Origin: Glycocaulis albus | Lineage (GTDB): Bacteria > Pseudomonadota > Alphaproteobacteria > Caulobacterales > Maricaulaceae | Direction of reading: 5' to 3' | Assembly: GCF_014639075.1 (NCBI RefSeq) | Contig: NZ_BMFS01000001.1 | Span: forward strand, 413,636 to 477,635 | Length of the DNA: 64,000 nt | Shown here: positions 36,246 through 45,054 of the stretch, piece by piece | Numbering within the stretch: the stretch's first letter is position 1 | Layout: the number at the start of each line of letters is the position of its first letter | Notes under the pieces: model-generated | Seen by the model: only the letters and a program-made list of their open reading frames with translations | Databases searched by the model: none | Told to the model about the DNA's origin: nothing | Made by a program: the position numbers and the translations under genes

Positions 36246-36339
36246 TCGTCATTCCAGAAGCGGCGCAGCCGCTATCTGGAACCCAGCGTTTTTGATCTCT
36301 GGCTTCCGGGTCTCGCCAAAGGCTCGCCCGGAATGACGA
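36246..36339. repeat. Intergenic REP-like element with terminal inverted repeats
   Basis: TCGTCATTCC (36246-36255) and GGAATGACGA (36330-36339) close a 94-bp element. Inside are TTCCAG/CTGGAA around AGCGGC-GCA-GCCGCT, and CCGGG/CCCGG. This resembles the intergenic palindromes common in alphaproteobacteria. Confidence 0.75.
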
Positions 36340-36353
36340 GGGGAAGGGGCGGG

Positions 36354-36520
36354 GACCCCGGTAGTGTTGGCTAGCGGAAACCCTTGCCAACTTCCCGCTG
36401 ACCCCGCCACCGGGTTCCCGGGCTTGACCCGGGATACATGTTTTCAGCCATCGGGCGTTGCCATGGACCCCGGCTCGGGGGCCGGGGCCCCGGATCGCTG
36501 CGTGTCCGGGGTTTCAGCAA
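36354..36520. repeat. GC palindromes after the nuclease/methyltransferase gene
   Basis: Holds the CGGCTCGGGG-type palindrome (about 36470-36490) related to those at 32.3-32.8 kb, plus CCCCGGAT...TCCGGGGTTTCAGC (36488-36516), a pattern repeated at 48404-48438. No gene is supported between the nuclease/methyltransferase and lipocalin genes. Confidence 0.65.
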
Positions 36521-36530
36521 GCGGGAAAAC

Positions 36531-37100
36531 CTACCCCCTCACCGCCTCTGCGCTCTCCCATTGCTCCACCATGATGAGCATGGAGGTGTCGAAGCCTTGT
36601 GTCTCCAGCCAGTCGAGGCGGTCCTCAAGCACGGCCTCGTCCATTTGCGGGGTCCGCGAGAGGATCCAGAGGTAGCGGCCTTCAGGCTCCGAGACGACGG
36701 CCCAGCTATAATCGTCTGCCAGATCGATGATCCAGTAATCGCCCCAGAACGGGCCGAAGAAGGAAACCTCCAGCTGCGCGTTCGCCGTCTCGCCGGCAAT
36801 GCGGGCGCGGCCATTGGCGGTTTCAACTTCGCCATCCAGCCCGCCCTGGTAGCAGGTGTTGGTGACATCGATGAGGCCGTCCTCACGCCGGGCATAGTCG
36901 GCGGTGACGCCGGTGCAGCCGCGCTCAAATCCATGGTCATAGCGGGCAATCTCGAACCAGCGGCCCAGATAGCGGTCAATCTCCACGTGCTCCACGGTTT
37001 GCAAAGGCGGGGCATCGCTCCCGCGTCCCGATGGCGGCTGACAGGCGGCGAGCGTGAACGCGCCGAGCGCGGCAAGGGCGGCAAGGGCGGTTCGGTGCAT
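36531..37100 (-). CDS. Lipocalin family lipoprotein (Blc-like)
   Basis: Outer-membrane lipocalin of 189 residues. Lipoprotein signal ALGAFTLAAC (lipid-anchor Cys about 20), then the lipocalin motif YLGRWFEIARYDHGFERGC, the central DYWIIDLADDYSW and a C-terminal LWILSRTPQMDE. Likely binds lysophospholipids or fatty acids in envelope maintenance. The ATG at 37100 is preceded by AGGAGA; a frame open to 37244 has no support. Confidence 0.92.
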   Translation of the reverse strand: MHRTALAALAALGAFTLAACQPPSGRGSDAPPLQTVEHVEIDRYLGRWFEIARYDHGFERGCTGVTADYARREDGLIDVTNTCYQGGLDGEVETANGRARIAGETANAQLEVSFFGPFWGDYWIIDLADDYSWAVVSEPEGRYLWILSRTPQMDEAVLEDRLDWLETQGFDTSMLIMVEQWESAEAVRG

Positions 37101-37229
37101 GGGGCAATCTCCTGACAGGCCCGGAGCGGGACATAGTGCGTTCATAACGCGCGCACAGGCCGTCCGGCTCCATGGGCGGGATGAAAAATCTTGCGTTAAC
37201 CCGATATAAAGGTACCCGGTGTCATATTG

Positions 37230-37266
37230 ATTCAGTAAACGCATTCAGTTAATTCAATAAGTGAAT
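37230..37266. promoter_or_regulatory. ATTCAGT direct repeats and ATTCA/TGAAT palindrome
   Basis: ATTCAGT occurs at 37230-37236 and 37243-37249 (13-base period), followed by ATTCA-ATAAG-TGAAT (37252-37266). They lie in the AT-rich spacer between the divergent lipocalin and unknown genes; a regulator site is possible. Confidence 0.3.
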
Positions 37267-37312
37267 AGCTGGTGCGAGAGTTGAGGTCACTTCCGGGCGG
37301 GGGGTTTTCCAA

Positions 37313-37855
37313 ATGCTGTCATCGTCACGCGCCGAATTTGCGCTTCGTGATCCGTCGGCCCTGTCGGCGCTATTGTCCTATGACTGGCGTGCCCGCCAGG
37401 TCCTGACCGATGGCGAATTGCTGGGCGAGGGCCGTCATGCGCCGGCGGTGGAGGGCGATGCGGCGAGCCTTATTCGTCCGCTGCAGCGTCAGGGGTTTGT
37501 AAAGCCCCTGCACGGCGTGCGGCCCCATGGCGGGCGGATGCGGCTGTGGTCACTCGGCGATGTACTGAAAATCCAGATTGTGGCCGATCTCCGCCAGATC
37601 AGCGATCTGAGCATCAATGCGTGCCTGCGCCATCTCGGCGAGGATGAGGGCAAGGCAGTGGCGGCCGCGCTGGCCGGCTGGCAGCACCATGCCGGAGAGC
37701 CGGGCGATCATTGTGCGCGCCTGCGCCTGCGCATGGAGGGGCTGGCACGCCTGCCTGAGGGCGCGGAGCTGGCCGAGTTCGCGCATTGCTCGGTCGCGCG
37801 CTTTGTCCATCGCAACCGGTTTGACGCGATAGAGCGCCCGGCCTTCCTGGCCTAG
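37313..37855 (+). CDS. Hypothetical protein
   Basis: 180-residue cytoplasmic protein that I do not recognise. The middle part (RMRLWSLGDVLKIQIVADLR, about 75-94, then QISDLSINACLRHL) has the look of a MerR-type winged helix, where a Tyr/Trp-S-x-x-D-V segment precedes a helix, so DNA binding is possible but unproved. No signal peptide or membrane segment. The stop overlaps the convergent histidine kinase stop; both use the shared CTAG. The ATG follows a G-rich stretch acting as ribosome site. Confidence 0.65.
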   Translation: MLSSSRAEFALRDPSALSALLSYDWRARQVLTDGELLGEGRHAPAVEGDAASLIRPLQRQGFVKPLHGVRPHGGRMRLWSLGDVLKIQIVADLRQISDLSINACLRHLGEDEGKAVAAALAGWQHHAGEPGDHCARLRLRMEGLARLPEGAELAEFAHCSVARFVHRNRFDAIERPAFLA

Positions 37856-39234
37856 TCAGCCCGTTTCAGTACCACTTCGAACACCGTACCGTCCGGTCCG
37901 GTTGACTGAAGGGTGATACGGCCCTCCATCAGCCCGGCCAGCTCGCGCGCGATGGACAGGCCCAGCCCGGTACTGCCCTCGCCGCCGCCAGAGGAGAAGG
38001 GCTCGAACAGGCGCGCCTGCACGGCCTGCGGTATGCCAGGCCCGGTATCGGCGAACGTGATGTGGACCTCATCACCGCGGGTTTCAGCGCTCACCGTCAG
38101 GCGCGCTACCTGCCGGTCCTTCATCGCCGTTGCCGCATTGCGCACGAGATTGCCGAACAGGCGGTGCAGGCTGTCGCGGTCGGCCATGACCGCGATGTCT
38201 GGCGCAATGGTGTTGTCAAATTCGATGCGCGTCTCCGTGCCCAGCAATTCGCCGGCGATCTCGTCGACAAGGGGGGCAAGGGTGACCGCTTGCAGATCGG
38301 GGCGCGTCTCGCCGCTGCGGCCGTATTCCAGCACGTCCGAGCACAGCCGGATGCCGCGCCCGATGGCGCGCACCAGGCGCTGGCCCATGGCGGCGGTGCG
38401 TTCATCCTCGCTGGTGGCGAGCCGGTCAGAGACGAGCTGGGCCGAGGCGAACACATTCCTCAGATCATGGTTGATACGCGCGACGGCGAGGCCGAGGCTC
38501 GCCAGCCGCTCGCGCTGGCGTATGGCGGCCAGGATATCGGCCTGCATGGCGGCGAGCGCGCGCTCCGCCTCGCCGATCTCGTCATGGCGCGTTCCGGGCG
38601 ACAGCACGCGGCGCGCGTCGGACGGGTTTTCCTGAAACCGCGTCATGGATAGCGATAGCCGCCGCATCGGGCCCACGAACAGGACCAGAAGGGCCAGATA
38701 GATCAGCGCGCCGGTGACCAGAGAGGCAAACAGCGCAAACCAGAACAGCCGGGCCGAGAAGCCTATCAATGCCTCGCGCAGCGGCGCCTCGGGCAGGATG
38801 ACCAGAATGCGCTCATCAGGGCGGGTCGGCGGAATGGCGGTCAGCACGATCAGCCGGTCTTCCGGTCCGGTGAAGGTCGCGATGACCGCGGCCATCTCGC
38901 GCAAGGGGCGGCGCCGGGTCTGGTCCTCCTCCCGCAAGGGTGCATCGCCGGTATCGGCGCCCAGCACCAGCTCGGTCGCGCCGCCAGTGATGCGCGCCAC
39001 GGCGATGGCGTCCGCGCCATCCAGCAGTTCACGTACCGCTTCTTCGGAAAGATTATTGCCGGCAAGCTCTGCCGCGATGGCGGCCAGATGGGCCGCATTG
39101 GCCCGCTCGCCCAGCCAGTTATTGCGGAAATTTGCCGCCGAGGGAAAGAAGATCAGGATGGATGCGGTGAGGACAAAGGAGATGGTCAGCACCAGCAGGC
39201 GTCCGCCCAGCGAGCCGGTGCCCGCCCGGATCAT
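37852..39234 (-). CDS. Membrane sensor histidine kinase
   Basis: Two-component sensor. A transmembrane helix (LLVLTISFVLTASILIFF), a periplasmic domain of about 120 residues, a second helix (FWFALFASLVTGALIYLALL), a HAMP-like linker, then the H-box LAVARINHDLRNVFASAQLV (phospho-His in NHDLRN). The ATPase domain has the N-box NLVRNAATAM, DTGPGIP (G1) and GSTGLGLSIAREL (G2). The NHDLRN variant is the HPK type common in alphaproteobacteria. The start is uncertain: ATG 39234, GTG 39267 or a GTG at 39336 that overlaps the upstream gene. No response regulator gene is adjacent. Confidence 0.9.
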   Translation of the reverse strand: MIRAGTGSLGGRLLVLTISFVLTASILIFFPSAANFRNNWLGERANAAHLAAIAAELAGNNLSEEAVRELLDGADAIAVARITGGATELVLGADTGDAPLREEDQTRRRPLREMAAVIATFTGPEDRLIVLTAIPPTRPDERILVILPEAPLREALIGFSARLFWFALFASLVTGALIYLALLVLFVGPMRRLSLSMTRFQENPSDARRVLSPGTRHDEIGEAERALAAMQADILAAIRQRERLASLGLAVARINHDLRNVFASAQLVSDRLATSEDERTAAMGQRLVRAIGRGIRLCSDVLEYGRSGETRPDLQAVTLAPLVDEIAGELLGTETRIEFDNTIAPDIAVMADRDSLHRLFGNLVRNAATAMKDRQVARLTVSAETRGDEVHITFADTGPGIPQAVQARLFEPFSSGGGEGSTGLGLSIARELAGLMEGRITLQSTGPDGTVFEVVLKRAD

Positions 39235-39305
39235 CCGCCCGGCGCGTCCCAGTCCTGCCGTGATCACCCCTTTGGCCAAGCCGCCCCCGCGATTGCAAAC
39301 GCAAA

Positions 39306-40727
39306 TCAGTGCAGCGCGGACAATAACCCGGCCCACGCTTTCGCGAAGGGTCCAAATACCACAGGCTCGAAATGTTTGCCTGCCGCGCGTTTGATGGCCT
39401 CGCCTCGCGTGGGATAGGCCAGGACAGGGCTGGTCAGGTCGCGCACCGTCCCGCCCCTGGCCATCGTTACGGCTGCCAGCGCCGCGATATCGTCGGCTCG
39501 TGCGCCTGCCACATGCACGCCCAGGAGCTTGCCGCCCTTGCCAAGGACCAGCTTGATACTGCCTGCCGTGTCGCCCTCGGCAATGGCGCGGTCATTATCG
39601 GCAAAGGGCCAGGAGGTGACGGACACCTTGTCCCCGTGCTGTTCGCGCGCGCGGCTTTCAGTCAGGCCGATCTGGGCAAGGCCGGGAGAGGTATAGACGC
39701 ATCCGGGGATGGGACTGGAGGATTGCCTGGTGGGCAGGCCGTAATAGAGGTTTCTGAGGATGACAGAGCCGTGCCAGCCGGCCAGATGGGTCAGCGCGCC
39801 CTTGCCGGCTATGTCGCCTGCCGCGTAGACGCGCCTGTTGGCCGTGCGCAGCTTGTCATCGCAGACAATCCCGCGCGCGTCGGCCTCAATACCTGCTGCT
39901 TCCAGCCCCAGTGTCCCGGTGACGGGTTCACGGCCCGCGGCGATGAGAAGGTGAGAGGCAGTGATCATCTCCCCGCCCGCCAGATGGGCGGTGAGGGCGC
40001 CTGCTTGGCCCGAAAAGCGCTCCACGCCGGTGCCCTCGATCAGACGCACGCCATCGGCGGCGAGGGCGACGCGCAGCACGTCCACATGCTCCGGCTCGAA
40101 CGCGCCGAGGGCTTTGCCGGCCTCCACGATGGTCACCTTAGATCCCAGCCGGGCAAAGGCCTGACCCAGCTCGCAGCCAATTGGCCCGGCGCCCAGAATG
40201 AACAGGTGCGCAGGCAGGGTATCGAGCTGCCAGATCGACTCATTGGTGAGATAGGGGATGTCGCTGAGGCCCGGTATGGAAGGAATGCGTGCGCGGGTGC
40301 CCGAGGCGATGACAAAGCGCTTGGCCTTCACGTTGGCGCTGTCGCTTTCCACGGTGTCGGGTGAGGTAAAGTGCGCCCATTCGCGGATCACGTGCACGCC
40401 AAGCCCCTCAAAACGCGCTTGGCTGTCATTGGGTTCGATGGCGGCGAGGGAGGCGCGCACGTGGTCCATCACGGCGGCAAAATCGATCTGAGGTTCACCT
40501 GCCTTGACGCCGAGCTTTGCCGCCGTGCGCACGCTATGCGCGGCGTGGGCGGCAGACAGGATCGCCTTGGACGGTACGCAGCCGAAATTGAGGCAATCGC
40601 CGCCCATCTCGCCCGCTTCAAACAGCACCACCTTGCGGCCCAGCATGGCCGCGCCCGCGGCGGTGACCAGCCCGGCTGCCCCTGCGCCGATAATGCATAA
40701 ATCTGCCTTGATGCTCTCCCGGCTCAT
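39306..40727 (-). CDS. FAD-dependent pyridine nucleotide-disulfide oxidoreductase (Lpd/MerA-like)
   Basis: Class I flavoprotein disulfide reductase of 473 residues. FAD-binding CIIGAGAAGLVTAAGAAMLG, redox disulfide GGDCLNFGCVPSK (C45, C50), NAD(P)-binding LFILGAGPIGCELGQAFARL, and RVYAAGDIAGKGALTHLA. The C-terminal dimerisation domain is present but lacks the terminal Cys pair of mercuric reductase and the clear HxxxE end of dihydrolipoamide dehydrogenase (it ends in a short hydrophobic stretch), so the substrate is uncertain. It overlaps the TVP38-like gene by four bases; this pairing is common in Proteobacteria. Confidence 0.9.
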   Translation of the reverse strand: MSRESIKADLCIIGAGAAGLVTAAGAAMLGRKVVLFEAGEMGGDCLNFGCVPSKAILSAAHAAHSVRTAAKLGVKAGEPQIDFAAVMDHVRASLAAIEPNDSQARFEGLGVHVIREWAHFTSPDTVESDSANVKAKRFVIASGTRARIPSIPGLSDIPYLTNESIWQLDTLPAHLFILGAGPIGCELGQAFARLGSKVTIVEAGKALGAFEPEHVDVLRVALAADGVRLIEGTGVERFSGQAGALTAHLAGGEMITASHLLIAAGREPVTGTLGLEAAGIEADARGIVCDDKLRTANRRVYAAGDIAGKGALTHLAGWHGSVILRNLYYGLPTRQSSSPIPGCVYTSPGLAQIGLTESRAREQHGDKVSVTSWPFADNDRAIAEGDTAGSIKLVLGKGGKLLGVHVAGARADDIAALAAVTMARGGTVRDLTSPVLAYPTRGEAIKRAAGKHFEPVVFGPFAKAWAGLLSALH

Positions 40728-41479
40728 GCGGTGTCTCCTCCGGCGGCAGGCGGTTTCTTGCCGGTGACGCGCTTGTAGATGAAGGGCAGGAAGCCAACCA
40801 GCGCGAACACACCGATGGCGGCGATCAGCTCCGGCGTCAGCAGATCAAGAAGACCCGGCACGCCGCCAGCGGCCCGGCCAATGGTCGATCCCACCGTGGC
40901 GTAGACATAGGCCAGCGGCATGACGCCGATTAACGTGCCGAGCACATAGGCGCGAAGCGGCACGTTAAGGAGCGCGGTCGCGATATTGATGCCGAAAAAG
41001 GGCAATACGGGAATCAGGCGCAAGATCAGCACATAGCTGAAGGCGTCAGAAGAGAAGCCGTCCTGCAGGCGCTTTACCCAGCGTCCGAACCTGGCGCGCG
41101 CCCAGTCGGCAAAGGCATAGCGCACGGCAACAAAGATGATCGTCGCGCCGATGGTGGAACCGGTAACGGCAACGCCGGTGCCGACAATCGGCCCGAACAG
41201 GAAGCCCGTCCCGATGGTGAACCAGATCGCGCCCGGCACCGATATGGAGACCGCCAGCGCGTAGATGATTGTGTAGATCAGCACCGCCAGGATCAGGTTC
41301 GCCGCGACATAAGCCTCCAGCGCGGCCTGGTTTGCCTGCAGGGTCTCAAGGTTGAGATCGCGCCACACCCCGCTTGCCAGCACCGCGATCAGCGCCGCCA
41401 CCAGAATGAGGACCGGCAATAGCCGCAGCCATAGCGGCTTTGCTTTTACCGGCGCTTCGGGGGGCGTGGGAGCGGTCAT
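40724..41479 (-). CDS. TVP38/TMEM64 family membrane protein
   Basis: DedA-superfamily inner-membrane protein of 251 residues. About six helices; the conserved core is SVPGAIWFTIGTGFLFGPIV followed by GSTIGATIIF and the re-entrant-type RLIPVLPFFGINIATALLNV. Such proteins are thought to move or scramble lipids. First gene of a minus-strand set with the flavoprotein and perhaps the histidine kinase. Alternating short loops and a Lys-rich C-terminus (KRVTGKK) place the tail in the cytoplasm. Confidence 0.9.
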   Translation of the reverse strand: MTAPTPPEAPVKAKPLWLRLLPVLILVAALIAVLASGVWRDLNLETLQANQAALEAYVAANLILAVLIYTIIYALAVSISVPGAIWFTIGTGFLFGPIVGTGVAVTGSTIGATIIFVAVRYAFADWARARFGRWVKRLQDGFSSDAFSYVLILRLIPVLPFFGINIATALLNVPLRAYVLGTLIGVMPLAYVYATVGSTIGRAAGGVPGLLDLLTPELIAAIGVFALVGFLPFIYKRVTGKKPPAAGGDTA

Positions 41480-41615
41480 GGCATGTCCTTGGGTGGGGTG
41501 GTGCAGGGGACGGTCATGGAAGCAAGGGCTAAGCAGTGGCCCTGCGGGTCATTCGTTCATCTTACGCGGAAAGTTACAAGGTGGACTTTCCCGTGCCACT
41601 CACACCCACCCCCGC

Positions 41616-41644
41616 TTGACACTTGCCCCTACCGCCGGTAGTTA
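41616..41644 (+). promoter_or_regulatory. Candidate sigma-70 promoter of the rpmH operon
   Basis: A perfect TTGACA (41616-41621) is followed after 17 bases by TAGTTA (41639-41644), a weak -10. It is about 97 bases before rpmH. Confidence 0.45.
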
Positions 41645-41740
41645 CCGCGGCTCGATTTTCGCCGGGTTTTGCCCCGTCCCTCGCGCGTGAAGCGCGGACG
41701 TGATGAGACCGGCGCGTTTGCCTTTTCAGGAGCCAGTGCC

Positions 41741-41875
41741 GTGAAACGTACATTCCAGCCGTCCAAACTCGTCCGCGCCCGGCGTCACGGTTTCCGCGCC
41801 CGTATGGCCACCAAGGCTGGCCGTCAGGTCATTGCCCGCCGCCGCGCGCGTGGCCGCAAGCGCCTGTCGGCCTAA
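41741..41875 (+). CDS. rpmH: 50S ribosomal protein L34
   Basis: 44-residue ribosomal protein beginning (V)[19 protein letters not shown], the invariant L34 start, and ending RGRKRLSA. The initiator is a GTG with AGGAG nine bases upstream; no ATG is available. First gene of the conserved rpmH-rnpA-yidC cluster. Confidence 0.96.
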   Translation: MKRTFQPSKLVRARRHGFRARMATKAGRQVIARRRARGRKRLSA

Positions 41876-41886
41876 TCGCCGCACTT

Positions 41887-42270
41887 TTGAAAGCGCTGCA
41901 ATATCCAAATCGCGCCGCGCGCATCCGCGTACGGCGCGATTTTTTGCGTGCGCGTGACGGGCGCTCGGCCGCCCGGCCCGGCCTGGTCGTGCAGATGATC
42001 GCCCGCAAACCGGCCGAGGGGCCTGCCAGGGCAGGCTTTACCGCTTCGAAGAAGGTCGGCAATGCGGTTCAGCGCAACCGGGCGCGCCGCCGCCTCAAGG
42101 AAGCCGCCCGCCAGATTCTCCCCCTCCATGGCCTGCCCGGCACTGACTATGTGTTCATCGCCCGCGCGGGCACGGCTGCGCGTGAATGGGAGGCTTTGCT
42201 TGACGATATGAAAAGCGCATTGCTAAGCCTCGCCGCGCCGTCCCGGCCCCGGAAAACCGCGAAGGACTGA
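41887..42270 (+). CDS. rnpA: Ribonuclease P protein component
   Basis: Protein subunit of RNase P, which matures tRNA 5' ends. The RNR signature is seen as KVGNAVQRNRARRRLKEAAR, with an N-terminal FLRARDG and a C-terminal TDYVFIARAGTA. 127 residues. A TTG at 41887 is the only credible start, 11 bases after rpmH, with no strong ribosome site, implying coupling to rpmH. The C-terminus is basic. Confidence 0.92.
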   Translation: MKALQYPNRAARIRVRRDFLRARDGRSAARPGLVVQMIARKPAEGPARAGFTASKKVGNAVQRNRARRRLKEAARQILPLHGLPGTDYVFIARAGTAAREWEALLDDMKSALLSLAAPSRPRKTAKD

Positions 42271-42277
42271 CCCGCTC

Positions 42278-44392
42278 ATGGGTGATACCCGCAATATCCT
42301 CCTCGTCGTTGTGATCGTTCTGGCGATCTTCATCCCGTATCAGCTCTTCATCGTTGAACCGATGATGGCCGAGCAACGCGCCGCTCAGGAAGCTGCGGTC
42401 GAGGCCGAAGGCGGCGAAGCGGCACCTGGCGATGAGACGCCCGGCGCGTTTGGCGGCGAGGATGCGCCTGCCGCGCTCGGCGGGTTCACCAGCCGCGAGG
42501 ACGCGCTGGCGCGGTCTGACCGGATTTCGATTGTCACCGATGCGCTGGAAGGCTCCATCGCGCTGACCGGTGCGCGCTTCGACGATCTGCGCCTGCTGCG
42601 CTATGACGTGGCAGTGGGATCGGACGAGCCGGTTACGCTGCTCTCTCCGCAAGGCACGCGCGGCGGGCATTATGCGGTCGATGGCTGGACGGGCGCTGCC
42701 GGTGCGCCGTCCGGCCTGCCCGGCCCGTCGACGGTCTGGCAGGTCGCGGGCAATAGCACGCTGACGCCCACCAGCCCGGTGACGCTGGAGCATGTGGCGG
42801 GTGACCTGACCTTCCGCCGCGTTATATCGGTCGATGAGGACTATCTCTTCACTGTCACCGATACGGTGACGAATAACGGCGCCGACGCGGTATCGCTGTC
42901 GCGCTTTGGTGTGGTGCGCCAGGAAGGCATTCCCGAAGACATCACCAATTTCTTCATCCTGCACGAAGGCCCTATCGGTGTGGTCGGCAATTCGCTGATG
43001 GACCGCAAGTATAACGGGCTGGAGCGCGATGGCTCCATGGAGCGTACCGGCGCGGGCGGCTGGATGGGGATTACGTCCAAATACTGGCTGACGGCAGTGG
43101 CGCCCGGCGATGACGGTGAAATCCGCGCCCGCTTCGAGGCGCGCCAGTCCGGCGGCAGGACGATTTTTGAATCGAGCTATGTGCGTACCGCCGAAACGAT
43201 TGCGCCGGGCAGCTCGATCACCAGCGTCTCGCATGTGTTTGCCGGTTCGAAATCGGTGCCGATCCTGCAGCGCTATCAGGAGGAGGCCGGTATTCCCCGC
43301 CTCGACATGGCGGTGGACTGGGGCAATTTCTGGTTCTTCACCCGTCCCTTCTTCTGGCTGCTGCACACCTTCTACCAGTGGACGGGCAATTTCGGCGTGG
43401 CGATCCTCTTGCTGACCGTGCTCATCAAGATCCCGCTCTTCCCGCTCAATAACCGCGCCTTTGCCTCGATGGCGAAAATGCGCGCAGTGGGCCCGAAAAT
43501 GCAGGAAATCCGCGAGCGCTTTGCCGCTGACAAGCAGCGCCAGAGCCAGGAGATGATGGAGCTCTACAAGCGCGAAAAGATCAATCCGCTCGCGGGGTGT
43601 CTGCCGATCCTGCCGCAAATCCCGATCTTCTTTGCGCTCTACAAGACGGTGTTCGTCTCGCTGGAGGCGCGCCACGCGCCCTTCTTCGGATGGATCCAGG
43701 ACCTCTCTGCGCCCGACCCCACCTCCTTGTGGAATCTGTTCGGCCTGCTCCCCTACCAGGTGGACGGCCTGTGGCTGATCGGTGATTACCAGCTGGGTAT
43801 CTGGCCGATCCTGATGGGCCTGACCATGTGGGCGCAGCAATCGCTCAATCCCCCGCCGCCCGATCCCATGCAGCGGCGCATTTTCGCCTTCCTGCCGATC
43901 GTGTTCACCTTCATCCTGTCGCCGTTTGCCGCGGCGCTGGTGATCTACTGGACGTGGAACAACTTCCTGACGATCCTGCAGCAATACGTCATCATGCGCC
44001 GCCACGGCACCTACACGGAAGTCGACAAGCTCGCGGCGCGCCTGCATTCGCGCGTCACTGGCAAGCCGGTGCCCGAATTTGCCTTGCCGGGTGCGGCACC
44101 GGGCCTGACGCCAGCGGCAGCAAAACCCGCCAATGACGTCAAACCGGCCAAGGGCAAGGCGAAGGACGCCAAAGCCGCCTCTACGCCAGTGGATGTGACC
44201 GAGCAGGTGGAAAGCAGCACAGCCGAACCGGCCAAGCCCGCGCCCAAACCTGCCACGCCGGGGCGGCGCACCGCGTCCAACCCGGCAGCGAAAAAGCCTA
44301 AAGGCGCGCGCAAGGCACCGGCGAAGAAGCCTGCCACGAAGCGTCCCGCCACGCGGCGTACCCCGCCGGCCAAGCCGGAGGGAGAGGGCTGA
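42278..44392 (+). CDS. yidC: Membrane protein insertase YidC
   Basis: Inner-membrane insertase and Sec partner. One N-terminal helix, a large periplasmic P1 domain, then the five-helix core: [27 protein letters not shown]-type cytosolic loop ([20 protein letters not shown]) and [20 protein letters not shown]. At 704 residues it is longer than E. coli YidC, partly from a C-terminal tail of about 90 residues rich in Lys, Pro and Ala ([11 protein letters not shown]), which resembles ribosome-binding tails. The bases of its last codons (GGAGGGAGAGGG) double as the ribosome site for engB. Confidence 0.95.
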   Translation: MGDTRNILLVVVIVLAIFIPYQLFIVEPMMAEQRAAQEAAVEAEGGEAAPGDETPGAFGGEDAPAALGGFTSREDALARSDRISIVTDALEGSIALTGARFDDLRLLRYDVAVGSDEPVTLLSPQGTRGGHYAVDGWTGAAGAPSGLPGPSTVWQVAGNSTLTPTSPVTLEHVAGDLTFRRVISVDEDYLFTVTDTVTNNGADAVSLSRFGVVRQEGIPEDITNFFILHEGPIGVVGNSLMDRKYNGLERDGSMERTGAGGWMGITSKYWLTAVAPGDDGEIRARFEARQSGGRTIFESSYVRTAETIAPGSSITSVSHVFAGSKSVPILQRYQEEAGIPRLDMAVDWGNFWFFTRPFFWLLHTFYQWTGNFGVAILLLTVLIKIPLFPLNNRAFASMAKMRAVGPKMQEIRERFAADKQRQSQEMMELYKREKINPLAGCLPILPQIPIFFALYKTVFVSLEARHAPFFGWIQDLSAPDPTSLWNLFGLLPYQVDGLWLIGDYQLGIWPILMGLTMWAQQSLNPPPPDPMQRRIFAFLPIVFTFILSPFAAALVIYWTWNNFLTILQQYVIMRRHGTYTEVDKLAARLHSRVTGKPVPEFALPGAAPGLTPAAAKPANDVKPAKGKAKDAKAASTPVDVTEQVESSTAEPAKPAPKPATPGRRTASNPAAKKPKGARKAPAKKPATKRPATRRTPPAKPEGEG

Positions 44393-45054
44393 GCGCGCCC
44401 GACGAGCCAGGCGAGGAGGAAGCGGCCCGGCTGGCCGCTGGCAAGCGCCTGTTCGCCCAGCCGGTAAGCTTCATCAAGGGCGCGGTCGGCATGGACGGGC
44501 TGCCGCCTGCCGACATGCCGGAGATTGCCTTTGCCGGCCGGTCGAATGTGGGCAAGTCCTCGCTCATCAATGCGCTGACTGGCCGCAAGGATCTGGCGCG
44601 CGCCTCTGGCGAGCCGGGGCGCACCCGCGAGCTCAATTTCTTTGATCTGGCAGGGCGCATCCGCATTGTCGACCTGCCCGGCTATGGCTTTGCCAAGGCG
44701 CCGAAAGACGTCGCCGCGCGCTGGATGGCGCTGACGCGCGACTATTTGCGCGGGCGGGTCAATCTCAAACGCGTCATCCTGCTGATCGATGGCCGTCACG
44801 GCATAAAGCCTGCCGATGAGGCGATCATGAAGGTGCTGACCGAGGCGGCGGTGAGCTATCAGGTGACGCTGACCAAGCTGGACAAGCTGAAACCTGCCGA
44901 GCGCGAGGCGATGATTGCCGCCACGCAGGCAGCCATCGCAAAGAAGGTCGCCGCCTTTCCGGTCATTGCTGCAACATCCTCCTCCAAACGCCTTGGCCTT
45001 GACGCATTGCGCGCCGATATTGCCGATCTGGCATTACCGGAGCAGGAGCGATGA
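44389..45054 (+). CDS. engB: Ribosome biogenesis GTPase EngB/YsxC, probable CTG start
   Basis: GTPase of large-subunit assembly. G1 [17 protein letters not shown]2 region [11 protein letters not shown]3 DLPGYGFA, G4 TKLDKL and G5 AATSSSKR are present. The first ATG in frame (44491) would omit a conserved segment ([15 protein letters not shown]). No ATG, GTG or TTG lies upstream in this frame, but a CTG at 44389 overlaps the yidC stop (CTGA) with GGAGG seven bases ahead, so I choose it. That yields about 221 residues, normal for the family. If the CTG is wrong, the protein starts at 44491. Confidence 0.85.
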   Translation: MSAPDEPGEEEAARLAAGKRLFAQPVSFIKGAVGMDGLPPADMPEIAFAGRSNVGKSSLINALTGRKDLARASGEPGRTRELNFFDLAGRIRIVDLPGYGFAKAPKDVAARWMALTRDYLRGRVNLKRVILLIDGRHGIKPADEAIMKVLTEAAVSYQVTLTKLDKLKPAEREAMIAATQAAIAKKVAAFPVIAATSSSKRLGLDALRADIADLALPEQER

